Shown here in pieces: positions 51,704 to 61,349 of a stretch of 64,000 nt of DNA (the first letter of the stretch is position 1; each line of letters starts with the position of its first letter). The DNA comes from Chloroflexota bacterium (lineage in GTDB: Bacteria > Chloroflexota > Anaerolineae > UBA4142), in NCBI GenBank assembly GCA_016215025.1, contig JACRMI010000025.1, positions 1 through 64,000 on the forward strand. The letters run 5' to 3'. A program made the position numbers and the translations under genes. Below the pieces are notes generated by a model that worked only from the letters and a program-made list of their open reading frames with translations, was not told the DNA's origin and searched no databases.

Positions 51704-52756
51704 ATGTTAGACCTGATGAAAAACCTAACAGAGTTCAGCGGCTCCGAAAGGAGCCGCGATCTGTCACGTCTGAAAACGCTTCCTAAATTTTACATTCGTG
51801 AAATTCCCATCTTTGGCGATCTGATTCTTGCGCCGATGGATGGCTATTCCGATATGCCGTTTCGTTTGCTCTGTCACGAACTTGGCTCGGCGATTTCCTA
51901 CACCGAATTTATTAACGTCGATAGCTTGCACGGGCGTGTGCCCAATCAAGTCATGGCACGCAAATTGCGCTTCGATTCAAGCGAATATCCGCGTACGATT
52001 CAAATCTACGGGCACGACGAAGACCGTTTGGTCGAGGTGGCACAGCGCATGGAAGCGGAGTATGCGCCGACCATAATCGATTTGAATATGGGCTGCTACG
52101 TCAAAAAGATCGCCGAGCGTGGCGCAGGGTCTGGCATGCTGCGCGATCCAGAAAAAATTGGCAGGGTTTTTTCTCGGCTTACGCATTGCCTGCGTGTGCC
52201 CGTCACCGGCAAGATTCGTTTGGGTTGGGATGAAGACACTCGCAACTATATCGAGGTCGCCAAAATCTTGGAAGATAACGGCGCGAGTTTGATCGCCGTT
52301 CACGCGCGGACGAAAAAGCAGGGCTATACTGGCGAAGCGGATTGGAACGCCATCACAGAAATCAAGCAAGCGGTCAAGATTCCCGTCATCGGCAACGGCG
52401 ATGTTAAGACGGTCGCCGATATCGATCAAATCAAAGCGCAAACCGGCTGCGATGGCGTCATGATTGGGCGGGGAGCAATCGGCAACCCCTGGATATTTTC
52501 GCGGAAAGACCGGAGAGACGTAACGCCTGAAGAGAAAATCGCGTTGATGCGCCGCCACGTTGCGCTCAATGCCGATTTTTACGGTGATCGACTTGGTTTG
52601 GTTTTGTTTCGCAAACATGCCGTGCGCTATATTCAAAAACTGGTCGATGGCGACGACTTGCGCTTGCCGCTCACGCATTGCTCTGCCCAATTGGAGTTCG
52701 AGCGCATCATCAGCGAATTTGAGCAAGTGCATGAAATTGCTCGATTGACTGACTAA
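51704..52756 (+). CDS. dus: tRNA-dihydrouridine synthase
   Basis: Reduces uridine to dihydrouridine in tRNA with FMN and NAD(P)H. 350 residues from ATG 51704. TIM barrel with FMN-site APMDGYSDMPFR, the catalytic Cys in LNMGCYVKKIAERGAGSG, GKIRLGWDED, VHARTKKQGYTG and GNGDV/GVMIGRGAIGNPWIF. The first about 24 residues (MLDLMKNLTEFSGSERSRDL) are encoded by a family D repeat, so the native start could instead be internal. Divergent from the RRM gene. Confidence 0.93.
   Translation: MLDLMKNLTEFSGSERSRDLSRLKTLPKFYIREIPIFGDLILAPMDGYSDMPFRLLCHELGSAISYTEFINVDSLHGRVPNQVMARKLRFDSSEYPRTIQIYGHDEDRLVEVAQRMEAEYAPTIIDLNMGCYVKKIAERGAGSGMLRDPEKIGRVFSRLTHCLRVPVTGKIRLGWDEDTRNYIEVAKILEDNGASLIAVHARTKKQGYTGEADWNAITEIKQAVKIPVIGNGDVKTVADIDQIKAQTGCDGVMIGRGAIGNPWIFSRKDRRDVTPEEKIALMRRHVALNADFYGDRLGLVLFRKHAVRYIQKLVDGDDLRLPLTHCSAQLEFERIISEFEQVHEIARLTD
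51709..51773. repeat. Family D palindrome overlapping the 5' end of dus
   Basis: AGACCTGA ... CGGCTCCGAAAGGAGCCG ... GTCACGTCT. It shares the GGCTCC/GGAGCC core with 34775-34829 and 57847-57899. Confidence 0.7.
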
Positions 52757-52783
52757 ATTTGCAGTTTTGGGAAACTAGGTCTA

Positions 52784-52812
52784 ATTGACAGTCCGTTCAA
52801 CTTGTGATAGCA
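52784..52812 (+). promoter_or_regulatory. Promoter of the roadblock protein gene
   Basis: TTGACA, 17 bases, TAGCAT; about 48 bases upstream of the ATG. Confidence 0.65.
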
Positions 52813-52817
52813 TATCA
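52803..52817. promoter_or_regulatory. Candidate operator overlapping the -10 region
   Basis: GTGATAGCATATCAC is a perfect 6-3-6 inverted repeat over the -10 of the roadblock gene promoter. It is suggestive of a CRP/FNR- or GntR-like site, but the spacing does not match the CRP consensus exactly. Confidence 0.4.
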
Positions 52818-52860
52818 CTCGTAATCAAGCTAGGATAATTGAACGTCAAAGGAGACTGAT

Positions 52861-53235
52861 ATGGATCAGAAATCGCGTTCAGAAAAATTGGTTACCCGCC
52901 TCCGCGATTTTCGTTCATCGATCCCGGATGTGGAAGCGTCAGCAGTTGTTAGCGCGGACGGTCTCATCGTTGCTTCTGACCTGCCCGCAGGTGTGGAAGA
53001 GGATCGCGTTTCTGCTATGTCAGCCGCGATGCTTTCCTTGGGCGACCGGATCGCCTCTGAGCTGCGACGGGGTGAGTTGGATCAGGTTTATATTCACGGA
53101 GAGAATGGCTATGTCGTTTTGATGGCAGCCGGTGAAGAAGCCGTTTTGACAGTGCTGGCACGGCGCGAAGCGAAATTAGGTTTGATTCTCTACGACATGA
53201 AAAAAGCCGCCGCCGATATTTCGGCGATGATCTAA
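52861..53235 (+). CDS. Roadblock/LC7 domain protein
   Basis: 124 residues. The fold is indicated by VEASAVVSADGLIVASDLP, the SAMSAAMLSLGDRIA helix and the GYVVLMAAGEEAVLTVLA strands. Such proteins form homodimers and usually serve small Ras-like GTPases (MglA type) as activators or scaffolds. No MglA-like GTPase is in the window, so the partner is elsewhere. AAAGGAGA precedes the ATG, and a terminator follows, so it is monocistronic. Confidence 0.9.
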   Translation: MDQKSRSEKLVTRLRDFRSSIPDVEASAVVSADGLIVASDLPAGVEEDRVSAMSAAMLSLGDRIASELRRGELDQVYIHGENGYVVLMAAGEEAVLTVLARREAKLGLILYDMKKAAADISAMI

Positions 53236-53271
53236 CCCAGGACGAGTATCAAAAATCAGCGATTCAAAAAG

Positions 53272-53299
53272 ACACGGAGCTTCACCGCCCCGTGTTTTT
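53272..53299 (+). terminator. Rho-independent terminator after the roadblock gene
   Basis: ACACGG/CCGTGT stem with a GC-rich loop, followed by TTTTT. Confidence 0.7.
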
Positions 53300-53301
53300 A
53301 T

Positions 53302-53363
53302 TGTGTAGGGGCGGGGTTATCTCGCCCAAGAGAAGGGCGGGTGGAACCTGCCCCTACAAGGAA
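53302..53363. repeat. Palindromic repeat upstream of pyrG
   Basis: TGTAGGGGCGGGG pairs with CCTGCCCCTACA; inner arms CTCGCCC/GGGCGGG. The end of the element overlaps the ribosome site of pyrG (CTACAAGGAA). Confidence 0.75.
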
Positions 53364-53366
53364 TAA

Positions 53367-54995
<1,629 letters not shown>

Positions 54996-54999
54996 TGTC

Positions 55000-55030
55000 A
55001 AGACCGACGTACGTCGGTCTTTTCTTTTTT
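55000..55030 (+). terminator. Rho-independent terminator of pyrG
   Basis: AAGACCGACGTACGTCGGTC palindrome followed by TTTTCTTTTTTT. Confidence 0.9.
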
Positions 55031-55042
55031 TAAGGAAGTGTA

Positions 55043-55071
55043 TTGGCAAAAAAAAATAATCGTGATAGAAT
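55043..55071 (+). promoter_or_regulatory. Promoter of the HEAT-repeat gene
   Basis: TTGGCA, 17 bases (A-rich), TAGAAT. About 38 bases before the ATG. Confidence 0.7.
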
Positions 55072-55109
55072 ATGAGTGAAGGGTTCCTACGGATGGAGGG
55101 ACAGCGATT

Positions 55110-56054
55110 ATGCCATCACCCAAAATGACAAAACGAGATAAATTAGCTTGGCTGGCGGACCTCGAGGAGGGTTACCGCCCATTCGATAAACATGCACTGA
55201 CGTTGTTGCGTTCGCTAATGGACGACGCAGACGCCGAGGTTCGCGCTGAAGCGATTGCTTGTCTGTGGGACGACCCCGACCCACGGTGGATCGACGTATT
55301 GATGAAAAAAGTTGAATCCGATCCACATGCCGAAGTTCGTGCCCATGCAATCTCCGCGTTAGGGCGCTATGTGTACGAAGGACAAGTTGCCGAAATCGAC
55401 GATTGGGCGACGCCCGTTTTTGAAATATCGCAAAAGGATTACAAGCGCGTGATCGAATTTCTTTTTCGTATCGCGCAAGACCCGGATGAAGCAGTCGGCG
55501 CGCGGCGTTATGCGATTGAGGCGCTCGCCTTTTGTTCGGAGGATTCTGCGGTATTCGAATTGATCGATTGGGCGTATCATCAACGCGACCGACGCTTTAA
55601 GGTGAGCGCGCTATTTGCGATGGCGCGTCACGGCGATCCGCGCTGGACGGAGTACATTCTCGCCGAACTACATTCTCACGATTCGCAAATTCAGTACGAA
55701 GCGGTGCGTGCCGCCGGTGAGTTGGGTTTGCGCGAAGCGACGGACACGCTGATCGAATTTGCGCGTGGCAAAGGATTGCGCAAGCCTTTGAGACTCCTCT
55801 CGATTTATGCCCTCGGCGAAACCGGGGACGAACGCGCGATGCCGGTGTTAGAGCAGTTGGCACGTTCACGTGATCGTGACATTCGCGATGTGGCGCGTGA
55901 AGCTATCGACGAATGGCGCGCGGTGGCAGAGATGGAACAAATGGCGGATGATGCCTTGGACGACATGGAATCACCCGATATCGAAGATTATTACGATGTC
56001 GATGCCATGCCGGATATCTGGGATACCGAAATCGGAGCGTTTTCTAAAAACTAA
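55110..56054 (+). CDS. HEAT-repeat protein
   Basis: 314 residues with six or more helical HEAT/Armadillo-type repeats (DADAEVRAEAIACLWD, DPHAEVRAHAISALGRY, DSQIQYEAVRAAGELG, DRDIRDVAREAIDEW) and an acidic C-terminal tail (DIEDYYDVDAMPDIWD). It is a cytosolic scaffold or protein-interaction factor; the partner is unknown. Monocistronic, with its own promoter and terminator. Confidence 0.88.
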   Translation: MPSPKMTKRDKLAWLADLEEGYRPFDKHALTLLRSLMDDADAEVRAEAIACLWDDPDPRWIDVLMKKVESDPHAEVRAHAISALGRYVYEGQVAEIDDWATPVFEISQKDYKRVIEFLFRIAQDPDEAVGARRYAIEALAFCSEDSAVFELIDWAYHQRDRRFKVSALFAMARHGDPRWTEYILAELHSHDSQIQYEAVRAAGELGLREATDTLIEFARGKGLRKPLRLLSIYALGETGDERAMPVLEQLARSRDRDIRDVAREAIDEWRAVAEMEQMADDALDDMESPDIEDYYDVDAMPDIWDTEIGAFSKN

Positions 56055-56058
56055 ACAA

Positions 56059-56090
56059 CGCGGCAGGGCAAAAACCTGCCGCGATTTTTT
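56059..56090 (+). terminator. Rho-independent terminator of the HEAT-repeat gene
   Basis: CGCGGCAGG/CCTGCCGCG stem followed by TTTTTT. Confidence 0.9.
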
Positions 56091-56159
56091 ATGATCGATA
56101 TTTCTCAGAGTTGGTCCTTCGCTGTTGGCGCACCAGCAGCGAAATAAGAATTTCGATGA

Positions 56160-56208
56160 TGTGGGGCAAATTCCCAATTTGCCAGGCAAGTTGGAAACTT
56201 GCACTACT
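56160..56208. repeat. CAAATTxCCAATTTG-type palindrome
   Basis: GGGGCAAATTCCCAATTTGCC pairs with CAAGTTGGAAACTTGC. Related units are at 25150-25193 and 30239-30258. Confidence 0.6.
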
Positions 56209-56224
56209 TTTTTAGGGGAGAAAA

Positions 56225-56935
56225 ATGAGTTACCTTTCACCGACCACACCAATCCAATACGTTGCTGAAATCAAGCATGTCAAAGAGGTTACTCTCTATG
56301 GCGTTGCAAATCTCGAGTTCTGGCAGAATTGTTTAAAACCAGAAAATCTGATTCCGTTTCAAGAAGATGGCAAAGCCCACTTGTTTATTAGCGCGACGGA
56401 ACTCGTTTATATGGGCATCAAATTCCGCGAAGTCTCTTTTTCGGTCTATGTCGCCGACCCTAAGGAGGTTAGCAAGCATGGCGGATTCTATCTCATCCAC
56501 GCGTTCAACTCATCACGGCTGTTTGCATTTTCGGAACGAACCATGTTCCAAACGCCTTATTATCATGGAACGATTCAAGTCAAGGCATCTATTCCATCCG
56601 AATTCAAATTAATGGATGCAAGTGATGTAGCGCTGAAAGCAAAAATGTCGGGAGTTGTTCCTTGTTCCAAAAGTGAAAACGAACTGTGGGAAGGGCCGAT
56701 TTTTCTACCCAAGTATATAAGCAAAGGAAATTCTTCGGGCGGGGTTTTCTACGCCAAGCTGGGCGGCTTGACCGAGACGTATCCATTTTCACCATCGATG
56801 GATACGCTGGAGTTCAAGCCAACGCAGAATGCTGACGTTATCCGTTGGCTCGTCGAGTCCAAGTTTATGGTGAAAGAATGGCGCGTCCGCCAAGATGCGG
56901 AACATGCCAAGTCGAAGACGTACAGACGGGACTAG
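56225..56935 (+). CDS. Hypothetical protein, possibly acetoacetate-decarboxylase-like fold
   Basis: 236 residues, start ATG after AGGGGAGAAAA. No signal peptide or membrane helix. The pattern of strands around REVSFSVYVADPKE, GFYLIHAFNSSRLFAF and QTPYYHGTIQV recalls the ADC-like superfamily, but catalytic residues could not be confirmed. Codon use is somewhat more A/T-rich than in the housekeeping genes. It lies upstream of a toxin-antitoxin-type pair. Confidence 0.55.
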   Translation: MSYLSPTTPIQYVAEIKHVKEVTLYGVANLEFWQNCLKPENLIPFQEDGKAHLFISATELVYMGIKFREVSFSVYVADPKEVSKHGGFYLIHAFNSSRLFAFSERTMFQTPYYHGTIQVKASIPSEFKLMDASDVALKAKMSGVVPCSKSENELWEGPIFLPKYISKGNSSGGVFYAKLGGLTETYPFSPSMDTLEFKPTQNADVIRWLVESKFMVKEWRVRQDAEHAKSKTYRRD

Positions 56936-57040
56936 ATTATTGGTTTGGGTTTTAACCAGCAATGATGTTTGACGGTCATGGTTTTCCAAGTTATACTTGG
57001 AACCGAATCTACAAACGCGGTGATTCAGATTAGAGGAATT

Positions 57041-57424
57041 ATGGACACCATCTCAAACGAGCAGCTTTACTCAGAAATAACCAATATCAAAAAAGAACTG
57101 GAACAAATCCGCGAGACGGTAGCGCAGTATCAGATTGTCAAGCCTGCGCATCCGTATATCGTCAAGATGCCTGGCTATCAAGGCGGCGAACCAATGGTAT
57201 CCAGTGCGCATGTGACCGTGCGAACTATCGTTGAGCAAAGGCGGATAGGCACAACACCTGAAGAATTCATCGAGGGACATCCACCGATGACGCTTGCTGA
57301 ATATTATGACGCGCTCAGTTACTATTACGATCATACAGAAGAGATTGAGCAGATCATTGCAGAGAATAATGCCGCGCTTGAACGTGTGAAAGAACTATCA
57401 AAACGGCTCGCCAAGAAATCCTAA
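57041..57424 (+). CDS. DUF433 antitoxin-like protein
   Basis: 127 residues from ATG 57041 with GAGGAATT upstream. N-terminal coiled coil (EITNIKKELEQIRETVAQ). The DUF433 domain (about 40-105) follows with HPYIVKMPGYQGGEPMVSS, VRTIVEQRRIGTTPEEFIEG and HPPMTLAEYYDALSYYYDH, a winged-helix-type domain common in VapB-like antitoxins. The gene is followed by the matching DUF5615 toxin gene, which is broken. Confidence 0.85.
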   Translation: MDTISNEQLYSEITNIKKELEQIRETVAQYQIVKPAHPYIVKMPGYQGGEPMVSSAHVTVRTIVEQRRIGTTPEEFIEGHPPMTLAEYYDALSYYYDHTEEIEQIIAENNAALERVKELSKRLAKKS

Positions 57425-57458
57425 AGCGGTTTTATCGATACTGAATCGGTTGCTGACC

Positions 57459-57836
57459 ATGCTTCTTAAAGAGACACGGTTGTTTATCGCATTATTCACA
57501 GATGCTGATGTTGGTAAAGAGTTGGCAAAACAATTGCGAAAGCGTGGTTACGATGCAATATCTGCTCTTGAGACAGGAAGGTATAAACCATCAGACGAAG
57601 AGCAATGGGATTATGCAATTTCTGAACAACGCACGATCCTTACATTCAATACCAGAGACTTTGAACCATTGTTCAAAAAATACTGAGATGCTGGCAAGGA
57701 ACACTACGGTGTCATCGTCTCTGATCAACTTCCAATCGGAGAACTCCTGCGACGCACCATCAAATTGCTCAACTCGGTGACGGCAGACGAGATGAGAAAC
57801 AATATCAAGTATCTTGGCGAATTTGCCGAGAGATGA
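57459..57836 (+). pseudogene. DUF5615 PIN-like toxin interrupted by a stop codon
   Basis: The 5' part encodes FIALFTDADVGKELAKQLRK and ILTFNTRDFEPLF, typical of the DUF5615 PIN-like fold. A TGA at 57684-57686 ends the ORF. The same frame continues for 49 codons (AGKEHYGVIVSDQLPIGELL, TADEMRNNIKYLGEF) to the natural stop at 57834-57836, matching the C-terminal half of intact family members. A single nonsense change therefore inactivated the toxin while the DUF433 antitoxin remains intact. Recoding of TGA is unlikely, as other genes here end with TGA. Confidence 0.85.
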
Positions 57837-57846
57837 CTTGAAACAG

Positions 57847-57899
57847 AGACCTTCCAGGTTTCCTCGGCTCCTTCGGAGCTGCAGAACCTGGAAGGCCTT
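57847..57899. repeat. Family D palindrome
   Basis: AGACCTTCCAGGTTTC ... CGGCTCCTTCGGAGCTG ... AACCTGGAAGGCCTT. Intergenic copy of the element found inside the rlmI-like gene. Confidence 0.85.
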
Positions 57900-57984
57900 G
57901 CATTTTAGCCAACTCGGTTTACCGAGTCTTCATTTCTACTAACCGCGCGTTTTCAATGTGGGGCGATTATTATGTTTCCCAAGA

Positions 57985-58248
57985 TCATGGCAAGATTTCA
58001 ACAATCAGGGTATCACTGAATCCTGACATCCCGCATGGATAAGCTGTTCTTCTACAGTTAGGATCATCGTAGACTTCGATCTTGGTTTTTCCAGTAGAGC
58101 GTGGTGACCACGACCATGCCCAATCATCTATTGAAGGTTGCTTCGGATTGATAGATAAATCAAGCTTTAGAAATTCAGAATCAAAGGTGATTTGCCATTC
58201 ATATTCATAACGTGTGGCTGGCGTTTGACCAAAACGCCATTCTCGCAT
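57985..58248 (-). pseudogene. Possible truncated protein remnant upstream of ffh
   Basis: An 87-residue ORF with plausible protein character (YEWQITFDSEFLKLDLSINP, two cysteines in NCRRTAYPCG), beta-rich. Its ATG sits on the ffh promoter and there is no ribosome site, so it looks like the 3' remnant of a longer gene cut when ffh was placed here. Family unknown. Confidence 0.3.
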
Positions 58249-58253
58249 AAAAT
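58225..58253 (+). promoter_or_regulatory. Promoter of ffh
   Basis: TTGACC, 17 bases, TAAAAT. The -10 ends 9 bases before the GTG start, predicting a leader of only a few bases. Confidence 0.75.
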
Positions 58254-58262
58254 AGCGCCATT

Positions 58263-59591
58263 GTGTTTGATAGCTTATCTGAGAAACTAAACGCGGTTTT
58301 CAAAAAACTGAGCGGCAAGGGCAAATTGTCCGAAGCCGACGTGGATGCGGCTTTACGTGAGGTCCGCCTTGCGCTACTGGAGGCGGATGTTAATTTCAAA
58401 GTCGTCAAAGACTTTTTGACTCGCGTCCGCGAACGAGCTATCGGCGAAGAAGTCATGCGCTCGCTGTCACCCGCGCAGACCGTCATCAAAATCGTCAACG
58501 AAGAACTCATCAAGACGCTCGGCGAGCCAGCCAAGATCGATTTGTCCGGTGAGCCGCCGCATGTCGTTATGCTCATTGGTCTGCAAGGGGCGGGCAAGAC
58601 GACCACTGCTGCGAAACTTGCGCTGCAATTACGCAAGCATCAGCAAAAGCCGTTGCTCGTCGCAGCGGACACGCGCCGACCTGCCGCGATTCAACAATTA
58701 CAAACCCTCGGCACGCAACTGGATATTCCGGTTCACGCCGAAGCAACTACGGTTCCACCGCCGACTATCTGCGGAAACGCCGTCAAGCGCGCCAGCGATG
58801 GCGCGTACAGCGTCGTCTTGCTTGACACGGCGGGTCGTCTGCACATTGACGACGAACTTATGCACGAACTCGAAGAGGTCAAGTCAAAAGCAAAACCGCA
58901 AGAAATTCTGCTTGTGGTTGATGCGATGACCGGGCAAGAGGCAGTGCGCGTTGCCGATGAATTTCACAAGCGCGTCGGATTGACTGGGCTAATCCTCACC
59001 AAAGTCGATGGCGATGCGCGCGGCGGCGCTGCACTTTCGGTACGATCAGTGACCGGTGTGCCGATCAAGTATCTCGCAGTCGGCGAAAAGCTTGACCAAC
59101 TCGAACAATTCTTTCCGGATCGATTAGCTTCACGCATCCTGGGTATGGGCGACGTCCTCACGCTCATCGAAAAGGCGCAGGAGAATTTTGATCAAGAGAA
59201 AGCGCAAAAGGCGGCGGAAAAACTTCTCAGCGCGAAATTCACGTTCGAAGATTTTCTCGAACAATTGCAAGCGATCAAAAAGATGGGACCGCTGTCGCAA
59301 TTGTTGGGAATGGTGCCGGGTCTGAGTCAGGTCACCAAGGACATGTCGCCCGATGTGACTGACAAACAGATGAAGCGCATCGAAGCGATCATCAACTCGA
59401 TGACGCACGAAGAGCGCGTAAACCCGGATGTCCTCAACGGCTCGCGCCGCAAGCGTATCGCCACGGGAAGTGGCACGACCGTCCAAGAAGTCAATCAATT
59501 AATGAGTCAATTCAAACAAATGCAGCGCATGATGCAGCAATTAAAGAGCGGCAAAATGCGAGGCATGTTCCCGGGATTTCCGGGGCTTTAA
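58263..59591 (+). CDS. ffh: Signal recognition particle protein
   Basis: A GTPase that binds signal peptides of nascent membrane and secreted proteins, acting with 4.5S RNA and FtsY. 442 residues. N domain (1-85); G domain with GLQGAGKTTTAAKLA (P-loop), ADTRRPAAIQQL, DTAGRLHIDDELM and TKVDGDARGGAAL; methionine-rich M domain (QMKRIEAIINSMTHEER, MQRMMQQLKSGKMRGM). The start is GTG close to the promoter, with no ribosome site. rpsP follows about 100 bases downstream. Confidence 0.98.
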   Translation: MFDSLSEKLNAVFKKLSGKGKLSEADVDAALREVRLALLEADVNFKVVKDFLTRVRERAIGEEVMRSLSPAQTVIKIVNEELIKTLGEPAKIDLSGEPPHVVMLIGLQGAGKTTTAAKLALQLRKHQQKPLLVAADTRRPAAIQQLQTLGTQLDIPVHAEATTVPPPTICGNAVKRASDGAYSVVLLDTAGRLHIDDELMHELEEVKSKAKPQEILLVVDAMTGQEAVRVADEFHKRVGLTGLILTKVDGDARGGAALSVRSVTGVPIKYLAVGEKLDQLEQFFPDRLASRILGMGDVLTLIEKAQENFDQEKAQKAAEKLLSAKFTFEDFLEQLQAIKKMGPLSQLLGMVPGLSQVTKDMSPDVTDKQMKRIEAIINSMTHEERVNPDVLNGSRRKRIATGSGTTVQEVNQLMSQFKQMQRMMQQLKSGKMRGMFPGFPGL

Positions 59592-59596
59592 TTATC

Positions 59597-59674
59597 AAGT
59601 TCTTCTGAGTTCCTTTATTTCCTCTAGTTCCTTCATGCAAGGGAACTGAAGGAACTGAGGGAACTCTGTGGAAC
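59597..59674. repeat. Family E palindrome between ffh and rpsP
   Basis: AAGTTCTTCTGAGTTCCTTT pairs imperfectly with GGAACTGAAGGAACTGAGGG; the end GGAACTCTGTGGAACC resembles the end of 34074-34136. Confidence 0.75.
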
Positions 59675-59695
59675 CAATGAACACAAGGAGTTCAC

Positions 59696-60025
59696 GTGTC
59701 TGTCAAAATTCGTCTTTCCCGTTTCGGCTCCAAGAAGCAACCCACGTACCGCGTCGTCGTTGCGGAAGAACGCAGCAAACGCGATGGTCGTATCGTGGAA
59801 AAGATCGGTTACTACGATCCACGCCACGAGCCATCCACCGTCGTTCTAAACGAAGAACGCACCAAGTACTGGCTTGGCGTTGGCGCGCGTCCAACCGAAG
59901 CGATGGGTCCGCTCTTGAAGCAAGCCGGCATCAGCGACAAGTACGTCAAGCAACATGCCGCGCGCAAGTCCAAATCCGCTGCTAAAGAAGAAGGCGAGAA
60001 AAAGCCGGAAGCCCCTGTGGCCTAG
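59696..60025 (+). CDS. rpsP: Ribosomal protein S16
   Basis: 109 residues. A 30S assembly protein. SVKIRLSRFGSKKQPTYRVV at the N-terminus and KIGYYDPRHEP are diagnostic. The C-terminal about 25 residues form a Lys/Ala/Glu-rich tail. GTG start with AAGGAG six bases upstream. Gene order ffh-rpsP-khpA-rimM is conserved in many bacteria. Confidence 0.98.
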   Translation: MSVKIRLSRFGSKKQPTYRVVVAEERSKRDGRIVEKIGYYDPRHEPSTVVLNEERTKYWLGVGARPTEAMGPLLKQAGISDKYVKQHAARKSKSAAKEEGEKKPEAPVA

Positions 60026-60032
60026 TCCGATA

Positions 60033-60101
60033 GTGCAATAGTGCGATAGTTGTTTTCATGCGACACAACTATCGCACTAACGAACTATCTCACTATTGCA
60101 C
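60033..60101. repeat. Palindrome between rpsP and khpA
   Basis: GTGCAATAGTGCGATAGTTG pairs with ACAACTATCGCAC and CACTATTGCAC. A long hairpin in the intergenic mRNA. Confidence 0.8.
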
Positions 60102-60112
60102 TTGGAGAACTC

Positions 60113-60346
60113 ATGGATCTCAAAGGTCTCGTCGAATATATTGCTCAAGCGCTTGTAGAAAATCCCAACCAGGTCCAAGTCGATGTCGTCGAAAGCGCGA
60201 GTGCGATCACGTTAGAATTGCACGTCGCGCAGGATGACATGGGACGCGTGATCGGTAAGAGTGGACGGATTGCGAATGCGATTCGGACGCTTGTTCGCGT
60301 GGCAGCTATGCGCGAAGGCAAGCGCGTCAATCTGGAAATTGTGTAA
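60113..60346 (+). CDS. khpA: KH-domain RNA-binding protein
   Basis: 77 residues from ATG 60113 (GGAG seven bases upstream); the longer ORF reads through a repeat. KH-fold GxxG motif in GRVIGKSGRIANAIR. KhpA binds structured RNAs and is tied to division and translation control, usually with KhpB. Placed between rpsP and rimM as in many Gram-positive and Chloroflexota genomes. Confidence 0.95.
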   Translation: MDLKGLVEYIAQALVENPNQVQVDVVESASAITLELHVAQDDMGRVIGKSGRIANAIRTLVRVAAMREGKRVNLEIV

Positions 60347-60354
60347 CCGTCTTC

Positions 60355-60422
60355 GTCATTCCGAGCGAAGCGAAGAATCTAGTTCGTCATAGAACGAGAC
60401 CCTTCGCTTCGCTCAGGGTGAC
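60355..60422. repeat. Family A repeat between khpA and rimM
   Basis: GTCATTCCGAGCGAAGCG and CTTCGCTTCGCTCAGGGTGAC; rimM starts 11 bases after it. Confidence 0.85.
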
Positions 60423-60433
60423 ATTTTAATTTT

Positions 60434-60937
60434 ATGGATAAACCTCGCTATCTTATCATCGCCCGCGTATTAAAACCCTGGGGTGTGCGCGGCGAAATCA
60501 AATGCGAAATCCTCACCGAATTTCCTGATCGTTTCGCGTCGCTCCAGACAGTCTATGTGGGAGATGACGCGAAATCTTTTTCGGTCGAACACTCGCATCT
60601 GCACAGTGGCTCGGTGTTGCTCAAGCTCAAAGGCATCGACACGCCGGAGGTTGCCGCGAAACTGCGCGATGAACTGGTTCACGTTGCGGTGGAAGATGCA
60701 GTCGAGTTGCCACAAGGCAAGGTATATCTTTATCAACTGATCGGTATGAAGGTGCGAACGGTGGAAGGACAGCCGCTCGGTCAAATCACCGAAGTTCTCG
60801 ACACCGGCGCGAATGATGTCTATGTCGTCAAGGACGATGCGCGCGAAATACTTTTACCCGCCATACCGGATGTCATCCAAGAAATAAATCTTGAAACCGG
60901 CGAAATGGTTATCAAGTTGATGGAAGGTCTGACGTAG
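60434..60937 (+). CDS. rimM: Ribosome maturation factor RimM
   Basis: 167 residues. Assists 16S rRNA processing and 30S assembly by binding S19. N-terminal RimM barrel (IARVLKPWGVRGEIKCEIL) and C-terminal PRC barrel (GQITEVLDTGANDVYVV, ILLPAIPDVIQEINLETGEM). No clear ribosome site precedes the ATG, because a palindromic repeat takes up the gap. trmD, often next in this operon, is absent here. Confidence 0.96.
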   Translation: MDKPRYLIIARVLKPWGVRGEIKCEILTEFPDRFASLQTVYVGDDAKSFSVEHSHLHSGSVLLKLKGIDTPEVAAKLRDELVHVAVEDAVELPQGKVYLYQLIGMKVRTVEGQPLGQITEVLDTGANDVYVVKDDAREILLPAIPDVIQEINLETGEMVIKLMEGLT

Positions 60938-60976
60938 AGCGCACGATGGTGCGCTCTAAATTATTACGAGGCAGAC

Positions 60977-61312
60977 ATGATCAGCAAAGCGAACGCAGAA
61001 CATTACACCTGGGGAAACAATTGCGATGGTTGGCGGCTCGTGAATCGAATGGACTTGAGCGTGATTCACGAATGTATGCCGCCTGGGACAAGCGAGGTGC
61101 GCCATTACCATCAGACCGCGCGCCAATTCTTTTTCGTCTTGTCCGGCGTTGCAACTTTGGAGATCGACGGCCAGCGCGAGTTGCTTCATGCGCAGCAAGG
61201 GGTAGAGGTTGCGCCGAGCGTACCACATCAGATGATGAATGAATCAGAGAACGCAACGGAGTTTATCGTCATCTCTCATCCAACGACGCAAGGTGACCGT
61301 GTGAACGCCTAG
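60977..61312 (+). CDS. Cupin-domain protein
   Basis: 111 residues, single cupin beta barrel. Motif 1 is represented by GTSEVRHYHQTARQFFFVLSG (His-x-His and Gln/Glu-type metal ligands) and motif 2 by VEVAPSVPHQMMNESEN. May bind a metal and act on, or sense, a small molecule. ATG with ACGAGG upstream. About 40 bases after rimM, possibly co-transcribed. Confidence 0.88.
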   Translation: MISKANAEHYTWGNNCDGWRLVNRMDLSVIHECMPPGTSEVRHYHQTARQFFFVLSGVATLEIDGQRELLHAQQGVEVAPSVPHQMMNESENATEFIVISHPTTQGDRVNA

Positions 61313-61349
61313 GGGCCGATAAAGTCGGAATCAGGCGATTGAAATCGCA

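Noticed and set aside
57684-57686. TGA recoding (Sec or Trp) in the DUF5615 gene
   Set aside because: TGA is used as a normal stop by other genes here and no SECIS-like structure is evident; a nonsense mutation is simpler.
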